Positions 17,560-28,471 of a stretch of 64,000 bases of DNA are shown here, piece by piece. Source of the stretch: Rhodospirillales bacterium (GTDB lineage: Bacteria; Pseudomonadota; Alphaproteobacteria; Acetobacterales; Acetobacteraceae). Where the stretch lies: positions 85,309 through 149,308 of the forward strand of contig JANXTF010000099.1 of the NCBI GenBank assembly GCA_025352565.1, read 5' to 3'. Position numbers and translations under genes: made by a program. A model generated the notes under the pieces. The model was not told the origin of the DNA. It did not search any database and was given only the letters and a program-made list of their open reading frames with translations. Within the stretch, counting starts at the first letter, position 1, and each line of letters starts with the position of its first letter.

Positions 17560-19147
17560 CCGAAGCGGCCTCGCGCAGCATACGGCGCATGATCTTGCCA
17601 GTCTGCGTCTTGGGCAGGTCGGCGACGATCTCCACCACGCGTGGGCATTTATAGGCCGCCATGCGCTCCCGGCAGAACGCGATGATCCCGTCGGGATCGG
17701 CGTGCTGGTTGGGCTTGAGACTGATCACCGCCTTCACCGTCTCACCGCGATAGTCGTCGGCAATGCCGACCACCCCGGCCTCGCGCACCGCCGGATGGGT
17801 GTACAGCACGTCCTCCACCTCACGCGGCCAGACCTTGTAGCCGGATGCGCTGATCATGTCCTTCTTACGGTCCACCAGAAATACCCAGCCATCGGCGTCC
17901 ACGAATGCCACGTCGCCGGTGCGTAGGCCATCCGGGCCAAGCGCCTCGCGCGTCGCGTCGGGATTGTTCCAGTAGCCGGATGTGAGGCTGGGTGAGGCGA
18001 GGATCATTTCACCGGCCTGCCCGCGCGGCGCTGGAGATCCGTCGTCGTTGGCGATCCAGAGCGTGACCCCCGGCATGGGCCGGCCGATGGACAGCGCCTG
18101 AGTCTGCGGATCGATGCGGGATTCCTGATCGGGCGGCGTCAGGATCACCGGTGCGTTGGTCTCGGTCATGCCGAAGCCGTTGCGAAGGCTCTGGTTGAAG
18201 CGCTGGCGGAACGCCGCCACGACGCTCGCGGGAACCGGCGCACCACCTGAATAGATGTGCCGCAACGGTCTGAAGCGCTCGGACGATGCCGTTTCGTGTT
18301 GCATCATGGCGAGATAGGCCGTGGTCGCACCGATGGTGAACGCCGGACGATGTTCGGTGATCGCATCCAGCATCACGCCGGGTTCGAAACGGTAGGACAG
18401 CACCAGCGGCGAGGCGGTCACGAACGCGCTCAAAACGTGGCAGATCAACCCGGTGATGTGGAACAGCGGCGCCATCGCCAGGATCGGCGCATGACGCTCC
18501 AATCCGATGCACGCGCACATGGTGCGCGCCGAGAACATCGCTCCTGCATGGGTGTTCATGGCCCCTTTCGGCACGCCGGTCGTGCCGGATGTGTAGACCA
18601 GGAACGCGAGGTCCGCAGGGTCCGGCGTGATCCACGCGAGCGGCGGCGCCTGCCGGTCGGAGGTCGCATCGAGGATATCGATCGTGGCAGTGTCCGCCGA
18701 TTTCCCGACGCCGTCGAACAGCCGTGCGTCGCAACGCCGCTGCCAGTCGAGCCCCGAGGTGGCGATGATCACGGGCGGGCGCTGTGGCAGGCTGGCGATG
18801 ACGTCGTGGTACAGCGTGTCCAGGCAGATCATCGCCTTGGGCGTGCAATCGCTCAGCAGGATGGTGAGTTCGCGCGCCCGGTTCATCGGGTTGATCGGCA
18901 CCGGAATTGCGCCAAGCTTCCAGGCGGCCAGCAGGCCCAGCATGAAGGCCGGGACGTTCTGCAGATACAGCGCGACCCGGTCGCCATGGCCAATCCCGCG
19001 CTTTTGCAGCACAAGCGCCAAAGCGTCGCTGGCCCGGTCCACCTCGCGATAGCTGAGGCGGCCGTCGAAATACAGGATCGCGGGCTGCTCCGGCGCGGCA
19101 GCGACGGCGGCCCGAAATGCCGAAAGCGCGTCATGATGGTCCGTCAT
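17552..19147 (-). CDS. AMP-forming acyl-CoA synthetase / fatty-acid-CoA ligase
   Basis: I start at ATG 19147 (531 aa), which aligns with the usual N-terminus and has GGAGGAG upstream. The same frame is open to 19291 with coding-like third positions, so a 48-residue extension is possible. Motifs: phosphate loop LVYTSGTTGVPKGAMNTH, GFGMTETNAPV, RTGDVAFVDADGWVFLVDRKKD and the canonical A10 segment LPKTQTGKIMRRM with the catalytic lysine. It activates a carboxylic acid as acyl-CoA. It ends inside the start of the kinase-like gene (8-base overlap), so the two are translationally linked. Confidence 0.93.
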   Translation of the reverse strand: MTDHHDALSAFRAAVAAAPEQPAILYFDGRLSYREVDRASDALALVLQKRGIGHGDRVALYLQNVPAFMLGLLAAWKLGAIPVPINPMNRARELTILLSDCTPKAMICLDTLYHDVIASLPQRPPVIIATSGLDWQRRCDARLFDGVGKSADTATIDILDATSDRQAPPLAWITPDPADLAFLVYTSGTTGVPKGAMNTHAGAMFSARTMCACIGLERHAPILAMAPLFHITGLICHVLSAFVTASPLVLSYRFEPGVMLDAITEHRPAFTIGATTAYLAMMQHETASSERFRPLRHIYSGGAPVPASVVAAFRQRFNQSLRNGFGMTETNAPVILTPPDQESRIDPQTQALSIGRPMPGVTLWIANDDGSPAPRGQAGEMILASPSLTSGYWNNPDATREALGPDGLRTGDVAFVDADGWVFLVDRKKDMISASGYKVWPREVEDVLYTHPAVREAGVVGIADDYRGETVKAVISLKPNQHADPDGIIAFCRERMAAYKCPRVVEIVADLPKTQTGKIMRRMLREAASDA

Positions 19148-19328
19148 GGGTATGATGATCTCCTCCGGGCAAGCGAACGCGATCGGGCGGCGTCCGGGAA
19201 GGCCGAGCGATACTGCGCCGGCAAGGCGGGCGGGCTCCCAGGTGAAGCGGGCATCGGCCACTTGCGCCGGGACACAGCGGATCTCGTCCATCCGGCACCT
19301 CGCCTCACGGTCCCGGCGTCGGTCATGG

Positions 19329-20141
19329 TCATTGAACGGTCACCTCGACCGCCCGGCGGCCAGACTCATCCTCCGCCCACAGGAGCCAATGCGCTTCGAC
19401 CCGATTGGCGCAGAGTCGCATCGGCCGGTTGCAGAACAGCGGAGCGAAGTTGCGGACCGATACCCGCTCCGGAACCGCGCTGGCGTGGCTGCGGTACAAC
19501 TCCAGCAACAGCACCAGGGGGATGCCGGCGTTCACCACCAGCGCCGGATAACCCTCGTGCCGCGTGGTGTAGGGCAGATCGTAGTGAATGCGGTGGGTGT
19601 TGAAGGTGATGGCGCAATAGCGCAACAGCAGCATTTCGTCCGGCTCGACGATGCGTTCGATCTCGGCCTCTGCCGGTGTCGCTGCGCCGGACGCCGCGGG
19701 AGCCACCGTCTCCGTCTCCCGCATGACGTAGTCCTGCTCCTCGATGATGACAGGTGCGTCGCCCGCGGCGAATATCCGGTGTTCGATGGTCACGATCGCG
19801 AAGCGGCCGGAGCGGCCCTGCTTCGGGGTGACCTCGAGCGTCCGGCTCTCACGCCGGAGCGCGGCGCCAATGGAGATGTCGCCGCAATAGAGGGCGCGGC
19901 GGCCGGCCGCCATGATCCGGGGCAAACCCAGCTCCGGCAGCGCCACGCCGAGCCCGGCGAGGCCGTCATGACGCAAGGCCGATTGGGGTGTCGGCGCGTT
20001 GAACAGGACCACATGCCAGCCACGCGGCAATGTGTCGCCTTGGCGCAACGCTGCCGGGTCGCGATCGAGCATGGCCGCCAGCCGCTGGACCAGCGGCAGC
20101 GCGCAGACATCCTCCAGCAGCTGCACGCTATCGCCCGGCAT
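19329..20141 (-). CDS. Hotdog-fold acyl-CoA hydratase, mesaconyl-C4-CoA hydratase / HTD2-like
   Basis: 270 residues from ATG 20141, overlapping the preceding stop by 14 bases. The C-terminal hotdog has the family block FNTHRIHYDLPYTTRHEGYP (His and Asp of the hydratase site), then the hydrophobic helix GIPLVLLLEL and a carboxy-terminal PLFCNRPMRL. Relatives include mesaconyl-C4-CoA hydratase and itaconyl-CoA hydratase (Ich), so hydration of a branched unsaturated dicarboxyl- or acyl-CoA is likely. The CitE-like lyase at 21556 would be the logical next enzyme if the product is a 3-hydroxy-3-methyl-type acyl-CoA. Confidence 0.85.
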   Translation of the reverse strand: MPGDSVQLLEDVCALPLVQRLAAMLDRDPAALRQGDTLPRGWHVVLFNAPTPQSALRHDGLAGLGVALPELGLPRIMAAGRRALYCGDISIGAALRRESRTLEVTPKQGRSGRFAIVTIEHRIFAAGDAPVIIEEQDYVMRETETVAPAASGAATPAEAEIERIVEPDEMLLLRYCAITFNTHRIHYDLPYTTRHEGYPALVVNAGIPLVLLLELYRSHASAVPERVSVRNFAPLFCNRPMRLCANRVEAHWLLWAEDESGRRAVEVTVQ

Positions 20142-21267
20142 GGGAACTTCGCAGTTCGACGGTGGCGGTGCCGTTGGCGGTGACCTCGCCCAACTGGTTC
20201 TCGACATGGACTTCGAGGTCGATCAGATGCCTCCCATCTTCCGACCGTTTGGCCACAACCTTGCCGCGGCACCACGACACGTCGCCAAAGATGTTCGGGC
20301 GGCGCAGTTTGACGTCCAGCACGCATACGAAGCCGTCGTCGCCCACCCAGTCGGTGAGCAGTTGGCCGAGCCAAGAGATGCGCTGCGGTCCGACATCGTA
20401 GCCGCCGGGCATGCCGACCTCGTGCGCCATCTTGTCCTCGGTGTGGCCGCGGGCGGCGCTGTCCTGGGCGCCGGTCTCGGGGTTGACGAACGCATCGGCC
20501 GGATGGCGCCGGCGATGCCGTTCGGCCCTGCCATGCGCCTTGTAGGTGTGGCCGCCGCCGGCGTACCAGCAGATCATGTCGGTGATCGTCAAAGGCCCCT
20601 TGAGGATCGGGCGAAGCGTGTCTCCGTCGTTCACGTCCTCCCAGAACCGCTTCTCGGCGCCGCGCCGGACTTCGGCGTCGATGGCGTGGCTGATATCCTT
20701 CAGCTCGGCCTCGGTGTAGCGGTGGGTCGCGCGCGGCTCGTATTTCAGACCGCCCTCGGCACGCGCCCGCGGCGTGCGCGCGGTGCTGCCGATCGCGCGG
20801 GCGACCAGCGCGCCGGATTGATCGTAGAAGAGCGATTCGCCGGTCTGCACGATGAAAGCGCGTGCCTTGCCGCCGCGTTTCTCCACCGCATCGAGCAGCG
20901 TGACACGGGTGGTGAAGCGGTCCCGGTGGCGGATCGGCAGGTACCATTCCCATCGTGTGCCGCCATACATCCACTGAATGCCGCGCAGCTTGGGCGCCAC
21001 CACCGCGCTGTCGATCGTGTACAGAAAGCAGCCGGGTGCCAGGCCCGCCTTCCACCGCGTGGCGGCGCCATACTCCGGGTCGCAGAACAACGGATTCTCG
21101 TCGCCGATACCCCAGCAGAAATGGCGCACGCTGTCTGGACTGGCCTCGGTGTTCCAGCGGTGGTCATGGCGGCGCAGTTCAACCCCGATCAGGCTCCGAG
21201 CCTCTTCCAGGGCGCCTTCCCACAGCGCCGGAGTCTGGTCGGTCGGGCGGGATTCGGTGGGACTCAC
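20128..21267 (-). CDS. Double-hotdog MaoC-type acyl dehydratase
   Basis: 379 residues from GTG 21267, supported by GGAGGAG 7 bases upstream. The N-terminal FAS1-like dehydratase half (about 20-165) includes RHFCWGIGDENPLFCDPEYG. The second half (about 200-375) is MaoC-like, with GPLTITDMICWYAGGGHTY and GPQRISWLGQLLTDWVGDDG. Proteins of this layout hydrate or dehydrate enoyl/3-hydroxyacyl-CoA. It is the first gene of a minus-strand unit (two hydratases, ligase, kinase) facing the lyase operon, with operator site 3 in the shared gap. Confidence 0.87.
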   Translation of the reverse strand: MSPTESRPTDQTPALWEGALEEARSLIGVELRRHDHRWNTEASPDSVRHFCWGIGDENPLFCDPEYGAATRWKAGLAPGCFLYTIDSAVVAPKLRGIQWMYGGTRWEWYLPIRHRDRFTTRVTLLDAVEKRGGKARAFIVQTGESLFYDQSGALVARAIGSTARTPRARAEGGLKYEPRATHRYTEAELKDISHAIDAEVRRGAEKRFWEDVNDGDTLRPILKGPLTITDMICWYAGGGHTYKAHGRAERHRRRHPADAFVNPETGAQDSAARGHTEDKMAHEVGMPGGYDVGPQRISWLGQLLTDWVGDDGFVCVLDVKLRRPNIFGDVSWCRGKVVAKRSEDGRHLIDLEVHVENQLGEVTANGTATVELRSSHAGR

Positions 21268-21460
21268 GCGATCACTCCTCCGGTCGTCGATTGCTCGAAT
21301 TCGCTATCGGAGGGCCGCCACGCGGCGCGAAACAGGTCGTCTGCCCCCGTGATCGGAAGGTCGACCGGCCGGTTCCGCGTCAAATGCTTCCCACCTTGGT
21401 TTCCTCGGCGCCTCATGGCAGCTTCTGCGTTCAGGCACCGCTATACCGCACATTTCGCAA

Positions 21461-21477
21461 ATTTGGTAGGACCATTT
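21461..21477. promoter_or_regulatory. Operator-like inverted repeat, site 3
   Basis: Reads ATTTGGTAGGACCATTT, an inverted repeat with core TGGT-AGG-ACCA and only one mismatched arm position. It lies in the 288-base gap between the divergent dehydratase (start 21267) and CoA-lyase (start 21556) genes, so it could control both. A further TTTGACCAT overlaps its right edge. It matches the pattern of sites 1 and 2. Confidence 0.68.
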
Positions 21478-21555
21478 GACCATGATCCTGTTCTGAGTCA
21501 TCGTGATCGCGTTGGGTTGCCGGCAGCGCGCGCGGCCGAGGGAGGAACACCGGCC

Positions 21556-22443
21556 GTGCTTCGATCCATGTTGTTCGTGCCGGGCGACAGTGAACGCAAG
21601 CTCGCCAAAGGCGCCCTTTCGTCGGCGGACGCCCTTATCCTCGATCTCGAGGATTCAGTTTCCGCTGACCGCACCGCGATCGCACGCACGATGGTGCGCG
21701 CATTCCTCGACGCCCCGCGCGCGCCGGCGGGTCCGCGACTTTGGGTCCGGATCAACCCACTTTCGAGCCCGGCCGCGCTGCCCGATCTCGCGGCATTGGT
21801 GGGCGGCGCACCGGACGGCATCATGCTGCCCAAACCGGACTCGGCATCGGATATTGTGCTGCTCGACCATTATCTGACCGCGCTCGAACAGCGCGAGGGC
21901 CTGGTGCCGGGCCACATACGCATCATCCCGGTTGCGACCGAAACGGCCCGTTCGATGTTCGCGCTTGGCGGCTATGCCGGCTCCAGCCGGAGGCTCGCCG
22001 GGCTGACCTGGGGGGCCGAGGATCTTTCGACCGCACTTGGCGCCAGCACCAATCAGGACGCATCGGGCGGCTACGCTTTCACCTACCAACTCGCCCGCTC
22101 GCTCTGCCTTGCCGGGGCGCGTGCCGCCGAGGTGCAGCCGATCGACACGCTCTATGTCGATTTCCGCGACCTGGACGGATTGGCGCGGGATTCGAGGCTC
22201 TCGCGGCAGCTCGGCTTTGCCGGGCGGATCGCGATCCATCCGGATCAGGTCGCGACAGTCAACGCTGCCTACAGCCCGGACGATGACGAAATCGCCTATG
22301 CGCGCCGGGTGGTGGAAGCGTTTGCTGCCGCGCCCGGCACCGGCGTCGTCGGCCTCGACGGCCGGATGGTGGACATGCCGCATCTCAAACAGGCCAAGCG
22401 CCTGCTCTCGTTGGCGGCAGCGTGTGCGGGAGCACCGGAATGA
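21556..22443 (+). CDS. CitE-like CoA ester lyase (HpcH/HpaI aldolase superfamily)
   Basis: 295 residues from GTG 21556, with GGAGG at 21541. The frame runs open far upstream, but only as antisense of the hydratase genes. Family motifs: MLFVPGDSERKLAKG, LILDLEDSV (metal-binding acidic residues), PVATETARSMFALG and LTWGAEDLSTALGA. Members cleave citramalyl-CoA, malyl-CoA or related 3-hydroxyacyl-CoA to acetyl-CoA or another acyl-CoA plus a keto acid. The adjacent class III CoA-transferase (ATGA overlap) and HTD2-type hydratase resemble the Ict-Ich-Ccl itaconate route. Substrate unknown. Confidence 0.9.
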   Translation: MLRSMLFVPGDSERKLAKGALSSADALILDLEDSVSADRTAIARTMVRAFLDAPRAPAGPRLWVRINPLSSPAALPDLAALVGGAPDGIMLPKPDSASDIVLLDHYLTALEQREGLVPGHIRIIPVATETARSMFALGGYAGSSRRLAGLTWGAEDLSTALGASTNQDASGGYAFTYQLARSLCLAGARAAEVQPIDTLYVDFRDLDGLARDSRLSRQLGFAGRIAIHPDQVATVNAAYSPDDDEIAYARRVVEAFAAAPGTGVVGLDGRMVDMPHLKQAKRLLSLAAACAGAPE

Positions 22444-23666
22444 CCCCTTTAAGCGGCATCCGAATCCTCGACCTGACCAAGGTGCTCGCCGGTCCGCTGT
22501 GCACCCAGTATCTCGGCGACATGGGTGCCGACATCATCAAGGTCGAGCCCTGCCACATCGGCGACGACACGCGAGGGTGGCCGCCGTTTCGCGACCAGAC
22601 CGGTGCGGTGTTCCTGAGCTGCAATCGCAACAAGCGCAGCCTTGCGCTGGACCTGAAGACGCCGGAAGGCCAGGCGATCGCGCACCAGTTGGCGCGGCAG
22701 GCCGACGTGGTGATCGAAAGCTACGGGACCGGCGTCGCCGAACGCCTCGGCATTGATTTCGCGACGCTGAGCAGGCTCAACCCAAGCCTGATCTATTGCT
22801 CCATTTCCGGCTTCGGGCGAACCGGCCCGCTCAGTCATGCGCTTGGCTACGACGTGGTGTTGCAGGCATTCGGCGGCATCATGGGGCTGACCGGGCATGA
22901 TGGCGGCGAGCCGATCCGCAGCCCCTTCTCACCGATCGATCAGACCACCGGGCTGCACGCGATGTCGGGCATCCTGGCGGCACTGCTGCAGCGGGGCAGG
23001 ACCGGCGAAGGCACGCGCTTCGAGGTGTCGCTGTTCGAAACCTCGATGGCGTTCCTGGGCTATACGTTGCAGGTCTATTGGGAGAAGGGCGTGCTGCCGG
23101 AGAAATGCGGGTCGGGCCATGAATCGATCTGCCCGTATCAGGCGTTCGAGGCCGCGGACAAACCGATTCTGATTGGCATAGCCAACGACAATCTGTGGCG
23201 GCGCTTCTGCGCCGCGGTCGGTCGCGATGCACTGGCCGACGATACCAGGTTTCGCACTAACGCAGACCGTGTCGGGCACAAGGCGGAGACAGTGGGCCTG
23301 GTGCAGGAGATCGTACGGACGCGCAATTGTGCCGACTGGGTGACGCTGCTGACCGAGCTGGGTGTGCCGTGCGCGCCGATCAACTCGCTGGAAGATGTGC
23401 TGGCGCATCCGCACACGGCGGCACGCGGCATCGTGCTGGACTATGACCATCCTGTGCTGGGGCTGCTGAAAACAATCGCCCAGCCCGTCCAATTCAATGG
23501 CGAGGTGCGAGGTGTGACGTCGCCGCCGCCCATGCACGGCCAACACAGCCGAGAGGTGCTTCGTGAACTCGGTTACACCGACACGGACATCGCCCGGTTG
23601 GCGGAGGCCGGCGTGATCATGGTCAGGCCTGCCAGCGACGACGCTTTCGAAACACCTTCGGCATAG
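22440..23666 (+). CDS. Class III CoA-transferase (CaiB/BaiF family)
   Basis: 408 residues from ATG 22440, which overlaps the lyase stop as ATGA. N-terminal [31 protein letters not shown] is the family hallmark. [15 protein letters not shown] follows, and the catalytic aspartate region is [20 protein letters not shown]. It moves CoA between acids, probably activating the pathway acid with a cellular acyl-CoA donor, or salvaging CoA from a product. It is the middle gene of a three-gene plus-strand operon behind operator site 3. Confidence 0.92.
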   Translation: MTPLSGIRILDLTKVLAGPLCTQYLGDMGADIIKVEPCHIGDDTRGWPPFRDQTGAVFLSCNRNKRSLALDLKTPEGQAIAHQLARQADVVIESYGTGVAERLGIDFATLSRLNPSLIYCSISGFGRTGPLSHALGYDVVLQAFGGIMGLTGHDGGEPIRSPFSPIDQTTGLHAMSGILAALLQRGRTGEGTRFEVSLFETSMAFLGYTLQVYWEKGVLPEKCGSGHESICPYQAFEAADKPILIGIANDNLWRRFCAAVGRDALADDTRFRTNADRVGHKAETVGLVQEIVRTRNCADWVTLLTELGVPCAPINSLEDVLAHPHTAARGIVLDYDHPVLGLLKTIAQPVQFNGEVRGVTSPPPMHGQHSREVLRELGYTDTDIARLAEAGVIMVRPASDDAFETPSA

Positions 23667-23679
23667 CAACGGAGCCAGC

Positions 23680-24915
23680 ATGGAATTCGAGTTTTCCGAC
23701 AAGGTGCAGACGCTGCGCGCTCGCGTGCAGGCCTTCATGGACGAGCACGTCACGCCGAGCGAAGCGATCTATGCCGCGCAGCTGGCACAGGCCGCGGATC
23801 GCTGGCAGCCGGTGCCGATCGTGGCCGAGCTCAAGAAGCTCGCCAAGGCGGCCGGCCTTTGGAACCTGTTCCTGGCCCACAGCGCGCGTGGATTCGGACT
23901 GTCGAACCTGGAATACGCACCGCTCGCGGAAATCATGGGCGGCGTGGAATGGTCGAGCGAGGTGTTCAACTGCTCAGCGCCCGACACCGGCAACATGGAA
24001 ACCCTCGAACTGTATGGGACCGAGGAACAGAAGCGTCAGTGGTTGGGGCCGCTGCTGGACGGGGACATCCGTTCCGCCTTCTGCATGACGGAACCGGGCG
24101 TCGCTTCGTCGGACGCGACCAACATCGAGACCCGCATCCGGCGGGAGGGCGATGAATATGTCATCGACGGCCGGAAATGGTGGTCTTCCGGCGCGGGCGA
24201 TCCGCGCTGCGCCTTGTTCATCGTGATGGGCAAGTCCGATCCGGGCAACAGCAACGCCCACCGCCAGCAATCGATGATCCTGGTACCGCGTACCGCGCCG
24301 GGCGTGACGATCGAGCGGATGCTGCCGGTGTTCGGCTTCGACGACGCGCCGCACGGCCACGCCGAGATCAACTTCGTGAATGTCCGGGTTCCGGTCTCGA
24401 GTATTCTGCTCGGCGAAGGCCGCGGCTTCGAGATTGCGCAAGGGCGGCTTGGGCCGGGACGCATCCATCACTGTATGCGCACGATCGGCCTGGCCGAGCG
24501 CGCGTTGGCGATGATGTGCCGCCGTGCGCTGGACCGCCATCCGTTCGGCAAGCCCCTGGCGGACCAGGGCGTGACGATCGAGCGGATCGCCAACAGCCGC
24601 ATCATGATCGACCAGTGCCGCCTGCTGGTGCTGCATGCGGCCTGGAAGATGGACACGGTCGGCAACAAGGCGGCGCGGCGAGAGATCGCCGAAATCAAGG
24701 TCTCGATCCCGAACATGGCATGCCAGGTGCTGGACTGGGCAGTGCAGATGCATGGTGCCGGCGGCGTCTCCAACGATTTCGGGCTCGCGAAGATGTATGC
24801 CAATGCCAGGACCATGCGCATCGTGGATGGCCCGGACGAGGTGCATCGTCAGCAACTCGGCCGGCTGGAATTGGCCAAATACCGGCCTGTCCGCCCGAAC
24901 GCGCCAGCCGGTTGA
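23680..24915 (+). CDS. Acyl-CoA dehydrogenase, ACAD10/11- or LvaC-like
   Basis: A 411-residue protein starting 13 bases after the CoA-transferase stop. It opens [27 protein letters not shown]/substrate blocks are [19 protein letters not shown] and [15 protein letters not shown]. The C-terminal region has [20 protein letters not shown] and [17 protein letters not shown]. This arrangement matches the ACAD10/11 dehydrogenase domain and LvaC more than classical short-chain ACADs. Such enzymes convert 4-phospho-acyl-CoA to a 3-hydroxyacyl-CoA-level product together with the APH-like kinase, here encoded at 16528-17559. The last gene of the regulon. Confidence 0.88.
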   Translation: MEFEFSDKVQTLRARVQAFMDEHVTPSEAIYAAQLAQAADRWQPVPIVAELKKLAKAAGLWNLFLAHSARGFGLSNLEYAPLAEIMGGVEWSSEVFNCSAPDTGNMETLELYGTEEQKRQWLGPLLDGDIRSAFCMTEPGVASSDATNIETRIRREGDEYVIDGRKWWSSGAGDPRCALFIVMGKSDPGNSNAHRQQSMILVPRTAPGVTIERMLPVFGFDDAPHGHAEINFVNVRVPVSSILLGEGRGFEIAQGRLGPGRIHHCMRTIGLAERALAMMCRRALDRHPFGKPLADQGVTIERIANSRIMIDQCRLLVLHAAWKMDTVGNKAARREIAEIKVSIPNMACQVLDWAVQMHGAGGVSNDFGLAKMYANARTMRIVDGPDEVHRQQLGRLELAKYRPVRPNAPAG

Positions 24916-24971
24916 TCCCGGCCTGAGCGCGGTGTTCATGGCTATCGCCTTGGGGGTGGTGGAACGCGGCG

Positions 24972-26822
<1,851 letters not shown>

Positions 26823-26914
26823 GTGCCCAGTATACAGAACTCTCCCGCGCCGCACCCAGCTTGCCCCCGCCGCGCCGCGTCAGCACACTCCGGTCTTAGC
26901 CAAGGGAGTGCCGC

Positions 26915-27829
26915 ATGAAGGGCCTGTTCATCGACGCCGGCGAAGAGCTCGCCCAGATCTTCGCCACCATGCGGCGTGACACCGACCCCGAGATCGACGT
27001 GCTGCTGAACGAGCACGTGACGCCCGACCAGCTCCCCGGCCTGCTTGCCGGCTACGATTTCGTGCTGGACGACCACAGCCAGATGCCGGCGGCGCAACTC
27101 GCTCTGTGCAAGACCCTCAAGCACGTCATTTTTCTCGGCACCGGCGCCCGCAGCTACATGGACCCCGAGGCGCTGGCGGCACTCGGCGTCACCGTCCATA
27201 TCATCAAGGGCTATGGCGATATCGCGGTGGCCGAACACGCCGTCGCACTCATGTGGGCCGCGGCCCGAGGCCTGGCGCGCATGGATGGCGGCATCAGGCG
27301 GGGCGAGTGGCTCCGCACCGAGGGGATGCAGCTCACCGGCAAGACCATAGGACTTCTCGGCTTCGGCGGCATCGCCGGCGAGGTGGCGCGCATCGCCGGA
27401 GGCTCGGGGATGCGCGTGCTGGCGTGGAACCGCACGCCGCGCGCGGCGCCGGGCGCCACCTTCGTCGATCTCGACACGCTGCTCGCCGAAAGCCACGTGC
27501 TGTCGCTGCATCTGCTGCTGAATGAGGAGACGCGCGGCTTCCTGGGCGCGGCGCGGCTGGCGAAAATGCGGCGCGGCGCAATCCTGGTGAACACCGCGCG
27601 CGGGGCGGTGGTGGACACCGAGGCGATGATCGCGGCCCTCCGCTCCGGCCATCTCGGCCATGCCGCCCTCGATGTGTTCGATACCGAGCCGCTGCCGGCG
27701 GGCGCTGTGCTGGCAACGCTGGAGAACGTGACCCTCTCGGCCCATAGCGGCTTCCGTACGCCCGAGGCGAGCGAGACATTGTTGCGCCGGGCCCTGGACA
27801 TCGCCTGCACGGTCGCCGCAAAACGCTGA
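26915..27829 (+). CDS. D-isomer-specific 2-hydroxyacid dehydrogenase family protein
   Basis: 304 residues from ATG 26915 with AAGGGAG upstream. The NAD-binding motif is IGLLGFGGIAGEVARIAG. Family blocks NTARGAVVDTEAMIAAL (substrate Arg) and HAALDVFDTEPLPAG follow, and LSAHSGFRTPEA carries the catalytic His. It reduces a 2-keto acid or oxidises a D-2-hydroxy acid in the cytosol; the substrate is undetermined. It stands alone between the divergent PBP gene and tRNA-Leu, which begins 18 bases beyond its stop. Confidence 0.9.
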   Translation: MKGLFIDAGEELAQIFATMRRDTDPEIDVLLNEHVTPDQLPGLLAGYDFVLDDHSQMPAAQLALCKTLKHVIFLGTGARSYMDPEALAALGVTVHIIKGYGDIAVAEHAVALMWAAARGLARMDGGIRRGEWLRTEGMQLTGKTIGLLGFGGIAGEVARIAGGSGMRVLAWNRTPRAAPGATFVDLDTLLAESHVLSLHLLLNEETRGFLGAARLAKMRRGAILVNTARGAVVDTEAMIAALRSGHLGHAALDVFDTEPLPAGAVLATLENVTLSAHSGFRTPEASETLLRRALDIACTVAAKR

Positions 27830-27847
27830 CGATGCCCGGTGACCTGT

Positions 27848-27929
27848 GCCCGCCTGGCGGAATGGTAGACGCAGCGGACTTAAAATCCGCAGTCCTTGTG
27901 GCATGCCGGTTCGAGTCCGGCGGTGGGCA
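27848..27929 (+). tRNA. tRNA-Leu (anticodon UAA)
   Basis: Acceptor stem GCCCGCC / GGTGGGC (one G-U pair) with discriminator A at 27929. The D-arm contains GCGGAATGGTAGACGC, the anticodon stem GCGGA/TCCGC encloses loop CTTAAAA with TAA at 27881-27883, a class II variable arm follows, and the T-arm is CCGGTTCGAGTCCGG. CCA is not encoded. It reads UUA/UUG codons, which are rare in a genome of this GC content. Confidence 0.96.
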
Positions 27930-27988
27930 TATGAACCAATGCGATGTTCGGCCGTAATCGCGTTTGGGAAGAATAACCGAGGCCGAAC

Positions 27989-28471
27989 ATGAACTACGAC
28001 GTACGACCACGGACCGAGCTTCGGTCCGGCCAACGTCTCGGATTGCGCATCGCGGATTTCGGCCCGCGCGGCCGTGGCGTGGTCGCCGACCAGCTGATCA
28101 GACGCGGCGCGCTCGTGGAACGCTCGCCCGTTCTCATCATCCCCGATGCCGATCGGGCGCGGGTGGATGGCACGGTGGTGTTCACCTACGTCTTCATGTG
28201 GGAACACGACACCACCGAGGAAGACCTCTACCGGCATCGCGGCCGCTCGGCGATAGCACTCGGCTTCACCAGCCTGCTCAACCACTCCTACACGCCGAAC
28301 TGCACGTTCATCCGCAATATCGACGACCTCACCATCGACCTCGTGGCGCTGTGCGACCTCGAGATGGGCGAGGAACTGACCATCGACTACCAGATGACGC
28401 TCTGGTTCAAGCTGGCCGAGCCAGGTCCAGCAGACCGAGGCGCTCTACCGCCGCGAACTCGCCACCGATGA
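27989..28471 (+). CDS. SET domain protein (putative lysine methyltransferase)
   Basis: 160 residues. It opens with GPRGRGVVADQLIRRGALVE, the SET N-terminal block, and has SLLNHSYTPNCTFIRN (the pseudoknot NHS motif binding S-adenosylmethionine) and GEELTIDYQMT near the end. It is a minimal SET domain with no evident pre- or post-SET cysteines. Bacterial SET proteins methylate protein lysines in the few studied cases; the target here is unknown. Its last 65 bases overlap the convergent ATP-grasp gene, so the Pro/Arg-rich tail after residue 145 is probably non-conserved. Confidence 0.87.
   Translation: MNYDVRPRTELRSGQRLGLRIADFGPRGRGVVADQLIRRGALVERSPVLIIPDADRARVDGTVVFTYVFMWEHDTTEEDLYRHRGRSAIALGFTSLLNHSYTPNCTFIRNIDDLTIDLVALCDLEMGEELTIDYQMTLWFKLAEPGPADRGALPPRTRHR

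Noticed and set aside
19999..21555. Long open extension upstream of the CitE-like lyase
   Set aside because: It is antisense to the two hydratase genes and crosses the operator gap; GTG 21556 with GGAGG is the natural start.
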